Program-made: the position numbers and the translations under genes
Origin: Acidocella facilis ATCC 35904
Lineage (GTDB): Bacteria; Pseudomonadota; Alphaproteobacteria; Acetobacterales; Acetobacteraceae
Reading direction: 5' to 3'
Assembly: GCF_000687875.1 (NCBI RefSeq)
Contig: NZ_JHYG01000002.1
Coordinates: forward strand, 310,001-374,000
Length of the DNA: 64,000 nt
The notes under the pieces: model-generated
What the model was told of the DNA's origin: nothing
Database searches by the model: none
What the model saw: only the letters and a program-made list of their open reading frames with translations
In this document: positions 1 to 7,129 of the stretch, piece after piece
How positions within the stretch are numbered: position 1 is the stretch's first letter
Layout of the letters: every line of letters begins with the position of its first letter

Positions 1-1421
1 CGTCGCCTCCAAACCAACCCCCCATACCCCCCCCCTGTCGCCAGCACCGCCGCCGCGATCCGGCCCGCCGCCGTGCCGCCATACGGCAAGGCCCGCGCCG
101 CCAGGCACAGCACCACCATCCCAACCACCGCCAAAGCCGGCCGCAAAAACGGTTTTGCCAGCGCCAGCGCGGAAATATCCCATTCCCGGCGCAGATAGCC
201 CACACTCCAGCTCAGCAAAAACGGATACACCGCCAGCCACGCCGCCGAGACCGCCAGCAACCCCGCCTCGCCATGCACGACAATCCCCGCCGTGAGAATA
301 AACCCGCCCAGCATCAGCAATGTTGCGAAGGAGAGGCGCGCCGCTTTGCCCGGCTGCCCGGTGCCCAGCAGCAGCGGCGTGATCAATTGCGAGGCGATGC
401 GCAGCACCGCTGCCCCCGCCAAAATCTGTAAGGGCCGCGCCGCATCCGCATAGCTGCGGCCTTGAGAATCATGCAGCAGCCCCATCAGCGGCACCGCCAT
501 CAGCCCCAGCCCCGCCATGCAGGGCGCCACCAAGCTCGCCAGACGCTGCAGCGACCATAACAACGCCGCCCGCAACTCCGCAGGCGCGGCCGCGACTTTC
601 GCGAATACCGGCTGTGCCGCGCGGTTGACGATGGTGCCCACCGCCATCGCCGGCTCCATCGCCACGTCAAACGCCACCCGATACACCGCTAGCATCGCCG
701 GCCCGTAAAACCAGCCGACCAGCAGGAAATCGATATTCTTGAAAATCTGCTCGAAGATATTCGCGCTGGCCGAGCGCCAGCCGAAATCCACCAGCGCCCT
801 GATCTCTGCCAAGGCAAAATGCCAGCGCGGCACAAAGCGATTCGCCAGCAACGCGCCCGCCAGAATAAATACGCCGGAGGCAAAATACCCGCCCACCAGC
901 GCCCAGGCCCCGCCGCCCGCCACCGCGATGCCAAACCGCACCAAAGCCGCGCCGAAGGTCGCGCCGACATTCACCATGGCGATTTTCTCATAGGCCAGCG
1001 CGCGATTCAGCAAGGCCAGAGGAATCACCGCTGCCCCCACCAGCGGCTGCTTCGCCGCCAGCGCCAGGAAATACAGCTTCACGCCGGAAACGCCATATAA
1101 CCAGCCAATCGCCGGCGAGAGCGCCACCGCGGCCCCGCCCACAATCACCGCCAGCACCAGAATGAACCAGAACAGCGAGGATAAAGCCTCCCGGCTCACC
1201 GCCTTCGTTTGCACCAGCGCATCGCCGGTGCCCAAGCCATCAAACGCCTCCACCACCATGCCCACCGCCAGCACCAGCGAGCCGATGCCAACCTGAGTCT
1301 TGGTCAAAAACACCAGAACCGCCACGATGGTGGCGAAATCCGTCACCTTGGCGACGATGGCGGCCCCGCCCAGCCAGTTGAAGCCGCGCCCGAGATGGCG
1401 CTGATGCTCGTTTTCGCTCAT
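1..1421 (-). CDS. Oligosaccharide flippase (Wzx/PST type), partial at the window edge
   Basis: Multi-pass inner-membrane protein that probably flips lipid-linked sugar units for surface polysaccharide assembly. From ATG at 1421 the frame stays open for 473 codons to base 1, so only the extreme C-terminus can be missing, since the family usually has about 480-500 residues. A short polar N-terminus is followed by FNWLGGAAIVAKVTDF and about a dozen hydrophobic segments; the mid-region has SANIFEQIFKNIDFLLVG, as in flippases of this superfamily. Its ATG overlaps the TGA of the glycosyltransferase upstream (ATGA), so the two are co-translated. The family is clear; the substrate cannot be read from sequence. 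Confidence 0.85.
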   Translation of the reverse strand, partial: MSENEHQRHLGRGFNWLGGAAIVAKVTDFATIVAVLVFLTKTQVGIGSLVLAVGMVVEAFDGLGTGDALVQTKAVSREALSSLFWFILVLAVIVGGAAVALSPAIGWLYGVSGVKLYFLALAAKQPLVGAAVIPLALLNRALAYEKIAMVNVGATFGAALVRFGIAVAGGGAWALVGGYFASGVFILAGALLANRFVPRWHFALAEIRALVDFGWRSASANIFEQIFKNIDFLLVGWFYGPAMLAVYRVAFDVAMEPAMAVGTIVNRAAQPVFAKVAAAPAELRAALLWSLQRLASLVAPCMAGLGLMAVPLMGLLHDSQGRSYADAARPLQILAGAAVLRIASQLITPLLLGTGQPGKAARLSFATLLMLGGFILTAGIVVHGEAGLLAVSAAWLAVYPFLLSWSVGYLRREWDISALALAKPFLRPALAVVGMVVLCLAARALPYGGTAAGRIAAAVLATGGGYGGLVWRR

Positions 1422-2647
1422 GCGTCCGGCGGCAAAACCGGGGCGCGGGTGCGGATGAAATGCCGCAGCCAGCGTGCCGAGCCCTGGCGCCAGCGCGCAC
1501 TCTGCGCTGCCCCCCACAGCCCGGGGCGCGGCGTGGCATCCGCCGCCCAGTCTTTCACCTGCGCGATAATCTTCTCCGCCCGCGCCGCCCAGGTATAGCC
1601 CAGGCTGTCCGTTGCCGCGCCGGCCGCGAGCCTGGCAGCCAGCGCCTCATCGCCGGTCAGCGCCGAAAGCCCCGCGACCAGCGCCTCCAGATCATCCGGC
1701 TGTACCAGCAGCGCGTTCTGGTCATGCTTCAGCACCTCGGCCACATCCGGCGTATTCCCCGCCAGAATCGGCCGACCGGAGCCGAGATAAAAGAACAGCT
1801 TCAGCGGCAGCACGGTGGAGCCGAACTTCGCCAGCGGCTGGAAGGAAGGCGGGATCAGCAACACATCGGCGGCATGGATGTAATTGCCCAGCGTCGCCTC
1901 GGTCTGCCAGGGCACGATCACCACATTCGGCACGCTCTTCGCCAGCGCCTCCACCGAGCCCTCGCCATAGGAGCCGACGAACAGGAAGGTGAGCTGCGGC
2001 AGCCGCTTCGCCGCCTCGATCACCAGCTCCAGCCCCTTCTTATGGTTCACCCGCCCGGTATAGATCACGGTTTTCGCGGCCGGATCGATGCCGATGCGCG
2101 CCTTCGCCTCGGCCAGCGGAACCGGCGCGGCGAAACGCTGCGGCTCGAAGCCGTTATGGATGCAGCGCAGCTTCTCCGGCGGCACGCCGAGTTCGATATA
2201 TTTCTGCCTGGTATATTCGGAATGGCAGACCGAGCCCAGGAACCGCTTATGGCTGAACAGTTTGTAGAGCCAATATTGCAGCGGCGGGATCTGATCCGGC
2301 CAGGGGCGGTAATGGTCGAACACCACGCGTTGCCCGCAGCGCAGCGCCATCCACGCCACCCAGAGATTGCGGGTATAAACCAGATCCGCGGCCCTGAAGG
2401 CGCTGCGCAGCCCGATCGTCAGCCCGCACAGAATATGCCGCCAGGCCGCCGGCTTCAGCGGCGCGAAGGCGCTGATCAGCGGCATGCCCAGCCGCGCGGT
2501 CAGCCCCGGCAGATTGTCCGGCGCCATCGGCACATGCAGCCAGGCCGCCTCCAGATGCGGAGTCAGATAGCGCGCCGTGGTGGTGAACACTTCCGCATCC
2601 GCCTCGGCGCTGGGCAGGGGGTTTTCAAAGGCGAAGAGGATTTTCAT
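1418..2647 (-). CDS. Group 1 glycosyltransferase (GT4, GT-B fold)
   Basis: Sugar transferase of 409 residues, probably building a surface polysaccharide repeat unit on the cytoplasmic face. The N-terminal acceptor domain starts MKILFAFENPLP. The C-terminal nucleotide-sugar domain begins near residue 190 with VIYTGRVNHKKGLELVIEA and includes the GSGRPILAGNTPDVAEVL region where GT4 enzymes bind the donor. Length is normal for the family. It is the first gene of a coupled pair with the flippase (ATGA overlap at 1418-1421). Donor and acceptor are unknown. The last 40 or so residues are Arg-rich and probably membrane-associating. Confidence 0.88.
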   Translation of the reverse strand: MKILFAFENPLPSAEADAEVFTTTARYLTPHLEAAWLHVPMAPDNLPGLTARLGMPLISAFAPLKPAAWRHILCGLTIGLRSAFRAADLVYTRNLWVAWMALRCGQRVVFDHYRPWPDQIPPLQYWLYKLFSHKRFLGSVCHSEYTRQKYIELGVPPEKLRCIHNGFEPQRFAAPVPLAEAKARIGIDPAAKTVIYTGRVNHKKGLELVIEAAKRLPQLTFLFVGSYGEGSVEALAKSVPNVVIVPWQTEATLGNYIHAADVLLIPPSFQPLAKFGSTVLPLKLFFYLGSGRPILAGNTPDVAEVLKHDQNALLVQPDDLEALVAGLSALTGDEALAARLAAGAATDSLGYTWAARAEKIIAQVKDWAADATPRPGLWGAAQSARWRQGSARWLRHFIRTRAPVLPPDA

Positions 2648-2810
2648 ATGGTCCCGGCGATCAGAAACAGGCCGGGAACCCGGCGCGGATACCTACCCGC
2701 GTTCCAGGGGCGGGATCAATAAGCCCGGCTGTCACGCTCCGTTGCAAATTGCCGCGGACGCGCATCATCGGCAGGATTAACTCTGTCATGAACAGCCCAT
2801 GGAGACGCAG

Positions 2811-3737
2811 ATGATCGGCCGCCGCCCCCTTCTCGCCGCCGCCGGTGCCGCCCTGGTCGCCCCCGCCGCCCTGGCCGGCACCACGCCCGAGCGCATCCCG
2901 CTCTGGCCAGGCACGCCGCCGGGCGGGGGAGGGCCGCAAGGGCCGGAGCGGGTCAACACCAAGGGCAGCGTGCGCGACATTCCCGCCCCCTATCTCACCC
3001 TCTACCGCCCGCAGAGCCCGAACGGCGCGGCCGTGCTGGTGGCCGGCGGTGGCGGCTACCGGCATATCGAGATGGGCACGGAGGCCGACCCGGCCGCGCT
3101 TTGGCTGAACGCACGCGGCATCACCGCCTTCACTTTGGCCTATAGGCTACCGGGTGAGGGCTGGGCCGCCGGAGCGCAGGCGCCTTTTCAAGATGCGCAA
3201 CGCGCCATTCGCCTCATCCGCGCCCGCGCCAAAAACGATGGGCTGGATGCGCAAAGGCTCGGCGTGCTGGGCTTCTCCGCCGGCGGGCATCTGATGGGGC
3301 TGGCGGCGGACTGGTCGGATTTTCGCTCCTACGCGCCGGTGGACGGGGCGGATTTCCTCTCCGCCCGGCCGGACAATGCAGCACTCGCCTATCCCATCAT
3401 CACGCTGGAGGCGCCGTATCAGCATACCTCCACCGCGAAAATCCTGGTCGGCCAGGATGCGGATGCACAAGCCCGGGCGGAATGGTCGGTGCAGACGCAT
3501 CTGCGCCCCGGAGCCCCGCCTTTCTTCCTGGTGCAGGCCAAGGACGACCCGATTTCCAACCCCGCCAACACCATCATCATGGCGCAGGCCTGCAGGCGCG
3601 CCGGCGTGCAGGTGGATTTTCACCAGCTCCCCAGCGGCGGCCATGGCTTCGGCATGGGCCGCCCTGGCACGCCGACAATGGATTGGCCGGGCTGGTATGA
3701 AAATTGGCTGCGCGCCCAGGGCATGCTGGCGCGCTAG
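2811..3737 (+). CDS. Exported alpha/beta hydrolase (acetyl-esterase-like), Tat-type signal
   Basis: Esterase of 308 residues. An upstream ATG at 2799 is in frame, but GGAG at 2801-2804 sits 6 nt before ATG 2811, so I prefer 2811. The N-terminus MIGRRPLLAAAGAALVAPA looks like a twin-arginine signal peptide. The serine nucleophile lies in GFSAGGH (G-x-S-x-G) and the catalytic His probably in SGGHGFG near the C-terminus; VAGGGGYRHI is an oxyanion-hole type HGGG-like segment. This pattern matches periplasmic acetyl-xylan-esterase-like and BD-FAE hydrolases. The natural substrate is unknown. It stands alone, divergent from the glycosyltransferase operon. Confidence 0.85.
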   Translation: MIGRRPLLAAAGAALVAPAALAGTTPERIPLWPGTPPGGGGPQGPERVNTKGSVRDIPAPYLTLYRPQSPNGAAVLVAGGGGYRHIEMGTEADPAALWLNARGITAFTLAYRLPGEGWAAGAQAPFQDAQRAIRLIRARAKNDGLDAQRLGVLGFSAGGHLMGLAADWSDFRSYAPVDGADFLSARPDNAALAYPIITLEAPYQHTSTAKILVGQDADAQARAEWSVQTHLRPGAPPFFLVQAKDDPISNPANTIIMAQACRRAGVQVDFHQLPSGGHGFGMGRPGTPTMDWPGWYENWLRAQGMLAR

Positions 3738-3743
3738 CAGGCA

Positions 3744-3773
3744 AAAAAGAGGGCGTTCACAATGTGAACGCCC
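3744..3773 (-). terminator. Intrinsic terminator of the candidate small RNA
   Basis: On the minus strand a perfect 10-bp stem (GGGCGTTCAC pairing with GTGAACGCCC, loop ATT) is followed at once by TCTTTTTTG, a classical rho-independent terminator. On the plus strand the hairpin has no T-run, so it mainly serves leftward transcription. Confidence 0.75.
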
Positions 3774-3872
3774 CAATGGCTTTGCCAAGTTTAACGCGAT
3801 CCCCGGGAGAGGCGCCCAAGAGCGCCGCCCGGCCATGAAGCCATCCGGATGTCCAGATCGAGATGGAGCCAC
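3744..3872 (-). ncRNA. Candidate Fur-controlled small RNA
   Basis: No convincing gene lies here, yet the minus strand carries a full transcription unit: a Fur-box-like site (3908-3926), a promoter with TTGACT and TACTCT separated by 16 bp (3906-3879), an expected start near 3872, an internal GGCGC/GCGCC hairpin, and a terminator with a 10-bp stem GGGCGTTCAC/GTGAACGCCC (3751-3773) followed by TCTTTTTT. The product would be about 125 nt. It ends just before the convergent hydrolase gene. A 17-codon frame inside begins MASWPGG and may be chance. The layout resembles iron-starvation RNAs such as RyhB by function, not by sequence; the call is inference. Confidence 0.5.
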
Positions 3873-3878
3873 GCGGGC

Positions 3879-3926
3879 AGAGTAGCAGATCGCCGGCGCG
3901 AGTCAATGAGAATAGTTATCATTTTC
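3879..3926 (-). promoter_or_regulatory. Promoter with adjacent Fur-box-like operator
   Basis: Minus-strand -35 TTGACT (3906-3901) and -10 TACTCT (3884-3879) are 16 bp apart. Directly upstream, 3908-3926 matches the classical 19-bp Fur box at 14 of 19 positions (GAGAATAGTTATCATTTTC). The surrounding AT-rich sequence stands out in this GC-rich genome. The only transcription unit it can drive is the candidate small RNA. Confidence 0.5.
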
Positions 3927-3953
3927 ATCAAACGATGATTCGGCCGTCTTTTC

Positions 3954-4457
3954 TCAGCTGGAGATGCCGCTCAACCGGCAATCCTTGGCGGCAAGCTGGC
4001 CCTGAAAGGCGCTCCAGGTCTGGGTCGCGCCAAAAAGCGGCAGCCCGACATAGCCGCGCAACCGCAGCTCGCCCTGCCGGTCCAGCGTCAGCTTGATCTG
4101 ATAGACCGAGCCGTTGCGGGGGTTGGTGATATGGCCATACCAGGCGCGGCTGCCATCATCCTGGCGGCGCGCATTGGCGTCGGCCTGCAGAATGACCAGC
4201 CCGCATTGGCTCTGGCCGGCCCAATCGGTAGGGGTGGGCTCGGTCTGGTTGAGCACCATGCCCTCGATGGCGCCGCATAATTTATCGCCGCAGGGGGAGA
4301 TTTGAATGACCGCGTCATGGCTGGCGGTGACCCAGCTTCCTACGGGGCCAGGCGTTGCCGCGCGGGCCGGGAGGACGGAGAGTCCAAGGCAGAGCACAAG
4401 CACGGTCGCTATGCCCGCCCAAGAGAGCAGGGCCGCGAAACGTTCGCTCGACATCAC
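3954..4457 (-). CDS. DUF2147 family exported protein
   Basis: Protein of 167 residues with a signal peptide (ATVLVLCLGLSVLPARAA) followed by the DUF2147 pattern: VGSWVTASHDAVIQISPCG near the start of the mature part, then a Cys pair (SPCGDKLCGAI) and the YGHITNPRNGSVYQIKLTL core. DUF2147 members are small periplasmic beta-rich proteins of unknown role. It starts at 4457 or three bases later (MM). It ends 81 nt before the promoter of the candidate iron-controlled RNA; no link is shown by sequence. Confidence 0.8.
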   Translation of the reverse strand: MMSSERFAALLSWAGIATVLVLCLGLSVLPARAATPGPVGSWVTASHDAVIQISPCGDKLCGAIEGMVLNQTEPTPTDWAGQSQCGLVILQADANARRQDDGSRAWYGHITNPRNGSVYQIKLTLDRQGELRLRGYVGLPLFGATQTWSAFQGQLAAKDCRLSGISS

Positions 4458-4562
4458 GAAATTCCTTGGGTTGCAGAGCCTTCCCGTCGCCGCGGGCGCG
4501 GCCAGGCGAGGCGGTCTGGAAGGGCTGGTTTACGGCACCGCCAGGCCGTGGGCGGTTGTGCG

Positions 4563-4666
4563 AGAGCAACATGACCCTGACGGGAATCATTCAGGGACAT
4601 AAAGTTGCTCGCCACAACAAACAGCGAGAGCGCGCTGACCGTTTACGGTCAGGCTGAAAGCGCTCT
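4563..4666 (+). repeat. Paired-hairpin intergenic repeat, copy R1
   Basis: 104 bp, framed by AGAGC at the left and GCTCT at the right. Hairpin 1 has outer arms GAGCAAC/GTTGCTC and inner arms CCCTGA/TCAGGG. The linker is GCCACAACAAACAGCG. Hairpin 2 has arms AGAGCG/CGCTCT around GACCG/CGGTC. Same architecture and length as R6, and the reverse orientation of R2-R5. The right boundary lies inside the TAG stop (4667-4665) of the leftward small secreted protein. Confidence 0.85.
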
Positions 4667-4916
4667 AGCCGGAAATATCGCTCTGGCCAGCATTATTCGC
4701 ATAATCGACAGCCCCCGGCGCGGTACCGAACTGAACCGGCACCCGGCGATTCTCAGCGCTGCGCCCATGAAGCTGGCTGGCCTGCGGGGGCGGGGCAATA
4801 CGCACCAGATGGCGCGGGGCGCTGGGGCGGATATCGCCAGGGCGGGCCTGGGCGGCGAAGGGAGCCAGAGAAACAGCCAGCAACGCGGCGGCCGCGAAAC
4901 GAGACATACGAGGCAT
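4665..4916 (-). CDS. Small secreted protein, divergent third member of a tandem family
   Basis: Protein of 83 residues with signal peptide MSRFAAAALLAVSLAPFAAQA, closely like those of its two upstream neighbours. The mature part is Arg/Pro rich (RPGDIRPSAPRHLVRIAPPP) and ends NNAGQSDISG, an echo of the SDSTxG end of the others. ATG 4916 keeps the same spacing to the GAGTGTATC leader as the neighbour at 5217; ATG 4907 is a possible alternative. Its stop codon is supplied by repeat R1. Function unknown; probably periplasmic or outer surface. Confidence 0.65.
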   Translation of the reverse strand: MPRMSRFAAAALLAVSLAPFAAQARPGDIRPSAPRHLVRIAPPPQASQLHGRSAENRRVPVQFGTAPGAVDYANNAGQSDISG

Positions 4917-4998
4917 GATACACTCTTTTTCTGATTTTGATTTGAAATTGGCGAGCACGGCCGGGCGCGCGGGGCGCCCGTTCGTCTCACGACGGGAA

Positions 4999-5217
4999 TT
5001 AGCCGCCGGTGCTGTCGGACGCGGCGCCGCCGACATGGCGCAGGGCAACCGGGGTCTGCTTGCCGGCGAAACCACCCTGGGCGGCCTGGTTCGCCTGCGG
5101 ATTATACTGGGCGACGCTGGTGTTCACCTGGAAATTGCCGGGTGCGGCGATCGCGGCGACAGGGGCCAGGGAGGCGGCCAGCAGGGCGGCGGAAGCGATT
5201 TGAGAGATGCGGTTCAT
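4999..5217 (-). CDS. Small secreted protein, tandem family member 2
   Basis: Protein of 72 residues: signal peptide with ALLAASLAPVAAIA, then a short Gln/Asn-rich mature part (VAQYNPQANQAAQGGF) and the C-terminal tag VGGAASDSTGG. It aligns end to end with the 73-residue neighbour upstream. AGGAGT is placed 5 nt before ATG. No Cys residues. Function unknown; I do not recognise a named family. Small soluble periplasmic proteins of this sort are often stress induced, but that is only analogy. Confidence 0.7.
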   Translation of the reverse strand: MNRISQIASAALLAASLAPVAAIAAPGNFQVNTSVAQYNPQANQAAQGGFAGKQTPVALRHVGGAASDSTGG

Positions 5218-5286
5218 GATACACTCCTGAATTGAGCTGGATGTCTAAAGGGGGGGCGCTTTGCGGCGGATTGAGCCGGGCCTGGC

Positions 5287-5508
5287 TTAGCCAGCCGTGC
5301 TGTCAGAGATCGGGCCGCCAACCTGGCGATCGGCGACCGGCATGCGGTGGCTGCCGGCATTGGTCTGGAAGGCCGGGATATTCTGGTTGGACTGCTGATT
5401 ATAAGAGGCAACGCTGGTGGCCTGACGGTAGGACTGCGCGTTGGCGGCGATCGGGGCCAGGGAAGCGGCGATCAGAGCGGCTGAGGCGAAAGCGGTGAAA
5501 CGAGACAT
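5287..5508 (-). CDS. Small secreted protein, tandem family member 1
   Basis: Protein of 73 residues, first gene of the tandem set and nearest to the divergent TetR regulator. Signal peptide contains AALIAASLAPIAANA; the mature part has SVASYNQQSNQNIPAFQ and ends VGGPISDSTAG, matching member 2 (SVAQYNPQANQ and VGGAASDSTGG). AAGGAAAT precedes the ATG. The upstream 244 bp hold three ACGTACG-type sites, so TetR control is likely by position. Function unknown. Confidence 0.7.
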   Translation of the reverse strand: MSRFTAFASAALIAASLAPIAANAQSYRQATSVASYNQQSNQNIPAFQTNAGSHRMPVADRQVGGPISDSTAG

Positions 5509-5570
5509 GAGAAGATTTCCTTTTCAGTTCGGCGGGGCAGGTCGCCCTTTCGATGAGCCTGATTTAGATG

Positions 5571-5730
5571 GACGTACGTACGCTTGCAAGACAAATTAGA
5601 ACGGACGTACGTAAACTCAGTCATGTGTTTTTTGCATGTAAATCTAATAGTCATGCGATAATCGCAATCGAGTGCAGCTTTCTCTTGGTTTTGGTGCTTT
5701 TTTCTTGCGCTTTAAGACGTACGAACGTAC
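5571..5730. promoter_or_regulatory. Three ACGTACG-type operator-like sites in the divergent promoter region
   Basis: GACGTACGTACG at 5571-5582, GGACGTACGTA at 5603-5613 and GACGTACGAACGTAC at 5716-5730 are self-complementary or nearly so. Sites 1 and 2 lie on the small-protein side about 33 bp apart, site 3 lies just before the TetR gene. The surrounding sequence is much more AT-rich than the genome, as expected for promoters. TetR dimers bind such palindromes, so autoregulation plus control of the small secreted proteins is the natural inference. Confidence 0.6.
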
Positions 5731-5752
5731 TTAATGACCATCATGTTTTGCA

Positions 5753-6352
5753 ATGGATGCGATCAAACCCATGGCTAGACCCTCAAACCGCGAAAAAATC
5801 CTCACTGAAGGCCTGCGCGTCGTTCATGAGCGGGGCTTTTCCGGGGCCTCGGTGCGCGACATTGCCAGTGCCGCCAGCGTCCCGCTGGGCTCCTTCACCA
5901 ATCATTTCCCCTCAAAGGAGATGTTCGGGCTGGAAATTCTGGAGCGCTATCATGAGCGCGTGCAGGAGGTGATCGGCAAGACCTTCCATGACCGCTCCCG
6001 TCCGGTGCGCGAGCGTGTAGCGTCTTACTTCGACCATGTGATCGAAAACCTCACCGCCAGCAACATGCGGGGCGGCTGCCTGGTCGGCAATTTCTGCGCC
6101 GAAGTGGCGGACCAGTCCGAGGTGCTGCGGCTGCGTCTGGCGAAAATTTTCCAGGATATCCGCGATGCGCTGGCGCAGGCGCTGGAGGAAGGTGTCGCCT
6201 CCGGCGAGCTGGCGCCGGATCTGGATTGCCTGGATACGGCCGGCTTCATCTATAGCTCCCTGCAGGGCGCGATCCTGATCGCGCGGGTGGTGCAGAACCC
6301 CAGCCCGATCGAGCGCTGCCGCCGCCAGATCCTGCAGAAGGTGCTGAAATAA
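5753..6352 (+). CDS. TetR/AcrR family transcriptional regulator
   Basis: One-component repressor of 199 residues. The N-terminal helix-turn-helix covers roughly residues 10-60, with GFSGASVRDIASAASVPLGSFTNHFPSKEMF as the recognition region (read in parts: ASVRDIA, then GSFTNHFPSKE). The ligand domain carries RGGCLVGNF, seen in TetR proteins of the AcuR/NemR-like group that often sense small electrophiles or organic acids. ATG 5771 (MARPSNREKIL) is an equally plausible start; neither has a strong ribosome site. It is divergent from the small secreted proteins and preceded by three candidate operators. Confidence 0.9.
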   Translation: MDAIKPMARPSNREKILTEGLRVVHERGFSGASVRDIASAASVPLGSFTNHFPSKEMFGLEILERYHERVQEVIGKTFHDRSRPVRERVASYFDHVIENLTASNMRGGCLVGNFCAEVADQSEVLRLRLAKIFQDIRDALAQALEEGVASGELAPDLDCLDTAGFIYSSLQGAILIARVVQNPSPIERCRRQILQKVLK

Positions 6353-6402
6353 CGGCACAAGCGCGGCCGGCTCCGGCCTGCGGAAATCGCACGGGGACTG
6401 CA

Positions 6403-6431
6403 AAATTCCCGTATGCGCGGCGCGGGAATTT
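6403..6431. other. Short inverted repeat before ydcH
   Basis: AAATTCCCG and CGGGAATTT form a 9-bp stem around an 11-nt loop between the TetR gene and ydcH. No T-run follows, so it is not a clear terminator; it could be an operator or an RNA hairpin ahead of the purine genes. Confidence 0.35.
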
Positions 6432-6446
6432 CTCTATTGCTCGCCC

Positions 6447-6650
6447 ATGCTGACCGACAAAGACAATCTGCTGCGCCGGCTGCATGCGTTGCGCAGCGAG
6501 CACCGGGACCTCGATACCGTCATCACGCGGATTACCGACCTAGGTCCGGTGGATCAGCTGCATCTGCAAAGATTGAAGAAGCGGAAACTCGGTTTGAAAG
6601 ATGAGATTTCCCGGCTGGAAAGCCGGTTGATCCCGGACCGCACGGCATGA
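6447..6650 (+). CDS. YdcH family (DUF465) protein
   Basis: Small, highly charged helical protein of 67 residues: [11 protein letters not shown] in the first half and [20 protein letters not shown] in the second, the standard DUF465/YdcH pattern (H-x-x-L-D ... LKKxKLxLKDEI). Family members are cytoplasmic coiled-coil-like proteins of unknown role, frequently next to other small copies or purE in alphaproteobacteria. Its TGA overlaps the purE start (ATGA at 6647-6650), so it is translationally coupled to purE. Confidence 0.85.
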   Translation: MLTDKDNLLRRLHALRSEHRDLDTVITRITDLGPVDQLHLQRLKKRKLGLKDEISRLESRLIPDRTA

Positions 6651-7129
6651 GCCAGCCTCTGGTCGGGATTATCATGGGCAGCCGTTCGGACTGGCCGGTG
6701 ATGGAACATGCCGCGCACATGCTTGAAAAGCTTGGCGTGCCTTATGAGGCCAAGGTGGTCTCCGCGCATCGCACCCCGCATCGGCTGGTCGAGTATGCCG
6801 GCAGCGCGCATGCGCGCGGGCTGAAGATCATCATCGCCGGGGCGGGCGGCGCGGCGCATCTGCCGGGCATGGCGGCCTCGATGACCAATCTGCCGGTGCT
6901 GGGCGTGCCGGTCGCCGTCACCGCGCTGAACGGGCAGGATGCGCTGCTCTCCATCGTGCAGATGCCAGGCGGGGTTCCCGTCGGCACGCTGGCGATCGGC
7001 AAGCCCGGCGCGATCAATGCCGGGATTCTGGCGGCCTCGATTCTGGCGCTCTCCGACCCGGCGCTGGCGGCTCGGATCGCAGCGCTGCGATCCGAGCAGA
7101 CGGAAAGCGTGCCGGAGGACCCGGTCTGA
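6647..7129 (+). CDS. purE: N5-carboxyaminoimidazole ribonucleotide mutase
   Basis: Class I PurE, 160 residues, converts N5-CAIR to CAIR in de novo purine synthesis in the cytoplasm. The active-site landmarks are all present: [33 protein letters not shown] and LGVPV. Length is normal. It overlaps ydcH by four bases and purK begins at its last base, so ydcH-purE-purK form one coupled operon. Confidence 0.97.
   Translation: MSQPLVGIIMGSRSDWPVMEHAAHMLEKLGVPYEAKVVSAHRTPHRLVEYAGSAHARGLKIIIAGAGGAAHLPGMAASMTNLPVLGVPVAVTALNGQDALLSIVQMPGGVPVGTLAIGKPGAINAGILAASILALSDPALAARIAALRSEQTESVPEDPV

Noticed and set aside
3832-3872. Short peptide frame within the candidate small RNA
   Set aside because: Only 17 codons, no ribosome site and no match; kept only as a remark in the RNA entry.
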